NCBI GenBank assembly: GCA_937919435.1
Contig: CALFRR010000258.1
Location: 1 to 33,429, forward strand
Reading direction: 5' to 3'
DNA: 33,429 bases
DNA from: an uncultured Alphaproteobacteria bacterium
GTDB lineage: Bacteria; Pseudomonadota; Alphaproteobacteria; Rhizobiales; Ancalomicrobiaceae
Shown: in pieces, positions 29,620-33,429 of the stretch
Layout of the letters: each line of letters opens with the position of its first letter
How positions within the stretch are numbered: the first letter of the stretch is position 1
Notes under the pieces: model-generated
What the model was told of the DNA's origin: nothing
Databases searched by the model: none
Seen by the model: only the letters and a program-made list of their open reading frames with translations
Program-made: the position numbers and the translations under genes

Positions 29620-31560
29620 TCACTGGATCCGAACGACCGGCAGCGCGACCACCGCCGGGCCGGTGAAGCCGGAGAGCGGGCGAACGCCGAGCGAGGCGGT
29701 GACGAAGCCGCCGGCCAGGGTCTCGCGCGGCACGCTCATCAATCCGCCGATGCTTCCCTGATCGGGATGACGCAACTGGGCGAAGTCGCCGCCGTCGGCG
29801 GTGGCGGTGGCGAGCAGCCGGGTCTCGCCGCGATCGGCCTTGGCGGCCGGCTTCGGCGCCGTCGGCTGGGTCCGATCGGCCTTGGCGACGTAGCGAGAGG
29901 GGATCGCCTGGGCGGCGGCGGGTGCCGCCGGGGTCGGAGCCGCGGGGGCGGCGAAGGCCGGCTGGGCGGACGGCGGCAGCGAGGCGAGATCGCGCCGTTC
30001 GACCTGGGTTCCGATCGCTCCGGCCTTGAGGTCGGGCAGCAGGACGCGGGCGGGCGGCGGCGTGGTGGTGCCGGTCGCCTCGGTCGCCGGGGCGTAGCCG
30101 AGTGCGACTTCCTCCGCCGGCTTCTCGCCGGTCAGCAGGGCGAAGGCCTGGGTCGGATCGATCCGCACCGGGTTCTGGGCCGGCGGCGCGGTGAGCGGTC
30201 CGGCATCGGCGACGCGGCGTCCGGGGACCGGCCGCGGCTGCGGCAGAGCGACGTCGATCGGCTTCAGGCCCTGGACCGCGGCGAGCACCTGCCGCTCGGA
30301 CCCGGGCTTCGGGGTCGGCAGCGGCGCATCGATGCGAGCCAGCGTGACCGTGGCGGCGGGAGCCGGGGCCGGAGCGGCGGCGGGCTGGGCCTCGCCGATC
30401 GGACGGCCGGAGGGGCCGCGGACCCAGCCGGGCGGCAGTTCGTCGCCCTGGGGGGCGTAACGCGACGGAGCGGCGGCGGTCTGGGCGGGGGCCGGAAGCG
30501 GGGCCATCGAACGGCCGCCGGCGGCCTGGAGCGGCGCCTGGACCGGCATCGGTACCACCGACCCGCGGGCGACGGTGGTCGGAACCGGAGCGGGCGCGGG
30601 TTCGAGCGCCGCCATCTGAACCGGGCGCGGGACCGGGGTCGCGCCGGGCAGCGGCTGGTAGACCGGAGCGGGCGGCGGTGTCGGAGTGGCGGAGGCGACG
30701 CGGCTCGGAGCGACCGGCGCGGCGGCGACGGCGGGTGCCGGCAGCGGACCCTGCTTCAGGTCGCGGCCGCGGCGGGACACCGGGGCGGCGGTCTCCTCCT
30801 CGTCCTCGCCGGCGACGACGTTGGAACTGGACCGCGACGACGAACCGCCGAACAGGGCGGCGAGCAGGCCGCCGCCGGAGGACGACGAGGTCTCCGGCTC
30901 CGAGCCGTTCGCCTTGCGGGCCTCGGCCCGGGCGAGCGCCTGCTCGTAGCCGGCGAGCGGTTTGCCGTCGGAGGGCAGATGGGCGGTGTTGCCGTCGGGG
31001 AACAGGCGGACCAGCTGCTCGCGGCTCATCCGCGGCCAGGCGCGGACCGAGCCGGTGTCCATGTGGACGAAGGGCGAGCCCGACGACGGGTAGAAGCCGA
31101 CGCCGCCGACCTGCTTCTTCATGCCGATCTCGCGCACCCGGGTGAGCGGTACGTCGGGCATGTAGAAGTCCATCGCCTTGCCGAGCATGTGCTGGCTGAA
31201 CTTGGCGACGCCGCGGGAACGTTCGCGCAGCATGTTGTTGGTGGCGGGAGAGCGGTAGCCGCAGACGATGTTGATCGGATCGTGGGCGCCGGCGTCGCGG
31301 TAGACTTCCCAGATCAGGTCGAACAGTGCCGGATCCATCCGGGTCACTTCGTTGCGGCGCCAGTCGCGCAGCAGACGATTCAGTTCCTGCAACCCGTTCT
31401 GATCGTAGACACCGTCGCGCTTGAAGACGACGTTCGCCCGTTCCTGGGTGTGGGTGTTGATCAGGTTGAGGGCGCGTACCTCCGCCTCGGCGGTTCCGGC
31501 GGAGAGCGCCAGAAGACACGTCCCGGCGAGCAAACCCGCCACCCTGCGGCCGTCGACCAT
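29620..31560 (-). CDS. DUF882 (peptidase M15-type) exported protein with a long Ala/Pro-rich tail
   Basis: The 646-residue protein has a Sec signal peptide (MVDGRRVAGLLAGTCLLALSAGTAEA). A DUF882/peptidase M15 domain follows at about residues 30-185, with metal ligands H124 and D131 (SQHMLGKAMDF) and H166 with D168 (FVHMDTG). GYRSPATNNML is also typical. Such domains act on or bind peptidoglycan cross-links (YcbK-like). From about residue 215 to 580 the chain is alanine/proline-rich low complexity with little predicted structure, followed by a small C-terminal segment (about 585-646) rich in glycine and hydrophobics. The tail length varies greatly in related proteins. The L,D-transpeptidase gene lies 244 bp upstream on the same strand, so both probably act on the cell wall. 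Confidence 0.85.
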   Translation of the reverse strand: MVDGRRVAGLLAGTCLLALSAGTAEAEVRALNLINTHTQERANVVFKRDGVYDQNGLQELNRLLRDWRRNEVTRMDPALFDLIWEVYRDAGAHDPINIVCGYRSPATNNMLRERSRGVAKFSQHMLGKAMDFYMPDVPLTRVREIGMKKQVGGVGFYPSSGSPFVHMDTGSVRAWPRMSREQLVRLFPDGNTAHLPSDGKPLAGYEQALARAEARKANGSEPETSSSSGGGLLAALFGGSSSRSSSNVVAGEDEEETAAPVSRRGRDLKQGPLPAPAVAAAPVAPSRVASATPTPPPAPVYQPLPGATPVPRPVQMAALEPAPAPVPTTVARGSVVPMPVQAPLQAAGGRSMAPLPAPAQTAAAPSRYAPQGDELPPGWVRGPSGRPIGEAQPAAAPAPAPAATVTLARIDAPLPTPKPGSERQVLAAVQGLKPIDVALPQPRPVPGRRVADAGPLTAPPAQNPVRIDPTQAFALLTGEKPAEEVALGYAPATEATGTTTPPPARVLLPDLKAGAIGTQVERRDLASLPPSAQPAFAAPAAPTPAAPAAAQAIPSRYVAKADRTQPTAPKPAAKADRGETRLLATATADGGDFAQLRHPDQGSIGGLMSVPRETLAGGFVTASLGVRPLSGFTGPAVVALPVVRIQ

Positions 31561-31804
31561 TACATACGCCTCGAAGGAACCCTGGGTGTCATTTCACGAA
31601 ACGCCGCAACAGAAAAGCCCGATCATGGCCATTCCTCGGCGCTCCGCTCCGAGCGCTCACTTTGCCGCGGAAGTGGTTAACGAACCTTTTACCTTGACGA
31701 AGCCTGAAAGAAAATCGGTGAAGTGACGCAGTCCGGCAACCGCCCAAGGCATGCGCGGTCGGCCGCGAGTAGAGTTCGGGTAGAACGGTGGGGGAACGAC
31801 GACT
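31561..31804. other. Intergenic region upstream of the DUF882 gene
   Basis: Less GC-rich than the surrounding genes, with AT-rich patches (TTTTACCTTGACG, GAAAGAAAATCGG), so it probably holds the promoter of the DUF882 gene. No clear paired -35/-10 or operator could be assigned by eye. Confidence 0.4.
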
Positions 31805-33429
31805 TCACAGGCCGAGCAGCCGCCGCATGCGGGCGTCGTGACCATAGATGTCGCGCCGCGTCTCGAGCTTTCCGTCGTCGCCGACGAAGGCGGTGAAGTA
31901 AGCCATGTGGACGGGGACGGTCCGCTTGAGGTTCACCTGCTTCTCGCCCTTGCCGAGCATCGCCTTCAGGCGGGCGCCGTCGAGGCCGTCGGGCTCCTCG
32001 GAGAGCACCGCGTCGGCGAAGGCGAAGGGCTCGTGGACCCGCACGCAGCCATGGGAGAGCGCCCGGTAGGACTGGGCGAACAGGCCGCGCGACGAGGTGT
32101 CGTGGATGTAGACCGAATGTTGGTTCGGGAACATGAACTTGATGTTGCCGAGCGCGTTGCCGGCGCCGGGGCGCTGGCGGATCTCGACCTTCTCGGCCGG
32201 CACCTGCGACCAGTCGACGGTCGCCGGATCGACGGTGCGGTTGGCGATCGCCACTTCGTAGTTGCCGCGGGTCAGCGCCTCGCCGCGGGTCTCGGCGGCC
32301 TTGCCGAGCATCTCCTTGCGGATGATCGAGATCGGCACGTTCCAATAGGGGTTGACCACGACGTATTGCATGGTCTCGGAGAAGATCGGGGTCTGGTTCT
32401 CCGGACGGCCGGTGATCACCTTGGCGCGATGGATCGCGGTGCCGTCCTTGACCACTTCCAGCCGGAAGTCGGGCACGTTGACGAAGACGTGAAGGGCGCC
32501 GAGGTCGCGCGGCAGCCAGCGCCAGCGCTCCATGTTGACGATCACGTCGGCGATCCGGTCGGCGGCGCCACCGGTCGGGTCGTTGAGGGCGACGATCGTG
32601 TCGCGCCCGACGGTGCCGTTGGCGGGCAGGCCGCGGTCGCGCTGGAAGGCCTTGACCGCTTCGGCGAGCGCCGGATCGAAGACGGCGGCGTCGGAGGCGA
32701 CCGCCGAGACGCCGAGGCGTTCGCGCAGCAGTGCCACCCGCTCGTGGCGTTGGCCGGGCTTCAGGGTCTGGCCGACCGGCAGTTGCACCGTCGGCTGGGC
32801 GACGGCGGTGGCGCGCAGATCGGCGAGCACCTTCTTCAGGCGCGCGTAGCCGAGGTGCGGCGGCGCGTAGGAGGCGAGCACCGCATCGGTGTCGGCGGCG
32901 AGGGCGAGGCGGTCGAGCACCTCGGCGGCGGAGGTCTTCGGCGGGCGCGGCGTGACCAGATCGGAGACCCGGCTCGGCGCGAAGCGGCCGGTCTGCAGAT
33001 GCCGGGCGTAGCGCACCGCGGCGAGTGCGGTGGCGATCTCGGCACGGGCGCGGGCCTCGGCGGGACCGCCGGCGAAGGAGGGCAGGGTATAGTCGCGTGC
33101 CTCGAGGCCGTCCTCGCCGGCGCGGGCGAGGCGGGCGGCGACGCTGCGACCGACCGGGCTGGGGCCGGCCGCATCGACGAACAGGAAGGCGTCGGCGCGG
33201 GCTTCGTAGAAGGCGGCGAGATCGGCGCGATCGGCCTTGTCCTCGGCGTTGGCCGGACGCTGGGCGTCGAGGGCGGCGGCGAGCACTGTGCGCGCGGCGG
33301 CTTCGGCGGCGAGGTCGATCGTCGGCGCGGCGGCGACCGCCGGTTCGGCCGCGACCGGAGCGACCGCGGGCACCGGCGAGATCGGCGCGACCGACGCGGT
33401 GGTCGGCGGCTCGTCGGCCGCGCTGGCCG
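31805..33429 (-). CDS. L,D-transpeptidase, YcbB-type (5' end outside the window)
   Basis: About 540 residues are visible; the frame is open to the window edge, so the signal peptide is missing. The order is an Ala-rich N-terminal stretch, a helical scaffold domain (AARLARAGEDGLEARDYTLPSF), a peptidoglycan-binding domain (LRERLGVSA then FDPALAEAVKAFQRDRGLPANGTVGRDTIVALN) and a YkuD catalytic domain. That domain includes LHVFVNVPDFRLEVVKDG, TPIFSETMQYVVVNPYWNVP and the active-site motif SHGCVRV, whose cysteine codon is 32045-32047. These enzymes form 3-3 cross-links or attach proteins to peptidoglycan in the periplasm. The scaffold plus binding domain matches the large YcbB/LdtD type rather than short YkuD enzymes. 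An internal GTG at 33373 is not taken as the start, because the Ala/Pro-rich frame continues upstream. Confidence 0.9.
   Translation of the reverse strand, partial: ASAADEPPTTASVAPISPVPAVAPVAAEPAVAAAPTIDLAAEAAARTVLAAALDAQRPANAEDKADRADLAAFYEARADAFLFVDAAGPSPVGRSVAARLARAGEDGLEARDYTLPSFAGGPAEARARAEIATALAAVRYARHLQTGRFAPSRVSDLVTPRPPKTSAAEVLDRLALAADTDAVLASYAPPHLGYARLKKVLADLRATAVAQPTVQLPVGQTLKPGQRHERVALLRERLGVSAVASDAAVFDPALAEAVKAFQRDRGLPANGTVGRDTIVALNDPTGGAADRIADVIVNMERWRWLPRDLGALHVFVNVPDFRLEVVKDGTAIHRAKVITGRPENQTPIFSETMQYVVVNPYWNVPISIIRKEMLGKAAETRGEALTRGNYEVAIANRTVDPATVDWSQVPAEKVEIRQRPGAGNALGNIKFMFPNQHSVYIHDTSSRGLFAQSYRALSHGCVRVHEPFAFADAVLSEEPDGLDGARLKAMLGKGEKQVNLKRTVPVHMAYFTAFVGDDGKLETRRDIYGHDARMRRLLGL

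Noticed and set aside
1..33429. Defence island, prophage, secretion or biosynthetic gene cluster
   Set aside because: No nuclease, helicase, toxin-antitoxin, integrase, phage structural, NRPS/PKS or RiPP-like gene is recognisable. Gene content and codon use look like ordinary chromosome throughout.

Overview
The window is chromosomal, GC-rich DNA from an alphaproteobacterium, most likely in the Hyphomicrobiales (Rhizobiales). This rests on gene content read from translations: a GapR (DUF2312) protein beside an N-formylglutamate amidohydrolase family gene, DUF1036 next to pyruvate kinase, a 41-residue cysteine-free L36, a DUF882 (M15-type) protein next to a large L,D-transpeptidase, and a LacI-type xylose regulator. 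No tRNA, rRNA, CRISPR array, insertion sequence or phage gene was found.

Layout. 1-2.3 kb: the last codons of a metal P-type ATPase, a Tat-exported OpgG/OpgD-type glucan protein and a DUF3293 protein. 2.3-6.6 kb: on the minus strand a creatininase-family hydrolase and an 8-oxoguanine deaminase, separated by a 0.73 kb repeat-filled gap; on the plus strand an unpartnered NitT/TauT-type ABC ATPase and a MarR regulator. 6.7-9 kb: a DMT/EamA exporter and a LacI-family regulator. 9-11.7 kb: a glcG-glcB pair (GlcG-like protein, malate synthase G) on the minus strand. 11.8-12.9 kb: a CelD/BioF2-like acyltransferase. 13.2-22 kb: the xylose locus, with xylR-xylB-xylA on plus and xylF-xylG-xylH on minus, converging on a small GNAT gene. 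22.6-24.6 kb: rpmJ, a secreted TPR protein and a membrane-anchored alpha/beta hydrolase. 24.6-29.2 kb: pyruvate kinase, DUF1036, an EamA exporter (minus), then N-formylglutamate amidohydrolase and gapR (plus). 29.6-33.4 kb: the DUF882 protein and an L,D-transpeptidase that runs off the right edge.

How the genes work together. XylFGH imports xylose, XylA isomerises it to xylulose and XylB phosphorylates it. XylR probably controls both arms: four near-palindromes of the form TGAKGT-N4-AMMTCR lie as one pair before xylR and one pair before xylF. Within each pair the centres are 152-153 bp apart, in the same order and orientation relative to the gene. This is the best-supported regulatory observation here. 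Malate synthase and pyruvate kinase belong to central carbon metabolism; the last two genes act on the cell wall.

I found no clear undescribed multi-gene system. The less ordinary items are the paired XylR sites, the mosaic of hairpin repeats at 3.1-3.8 kb with relatives at 29.4 kb, the long leader before rpmJ, the hairpin-bearing xylF-xylG gap, and the orphan ABC ATPase beside the purine-deaminase gene.
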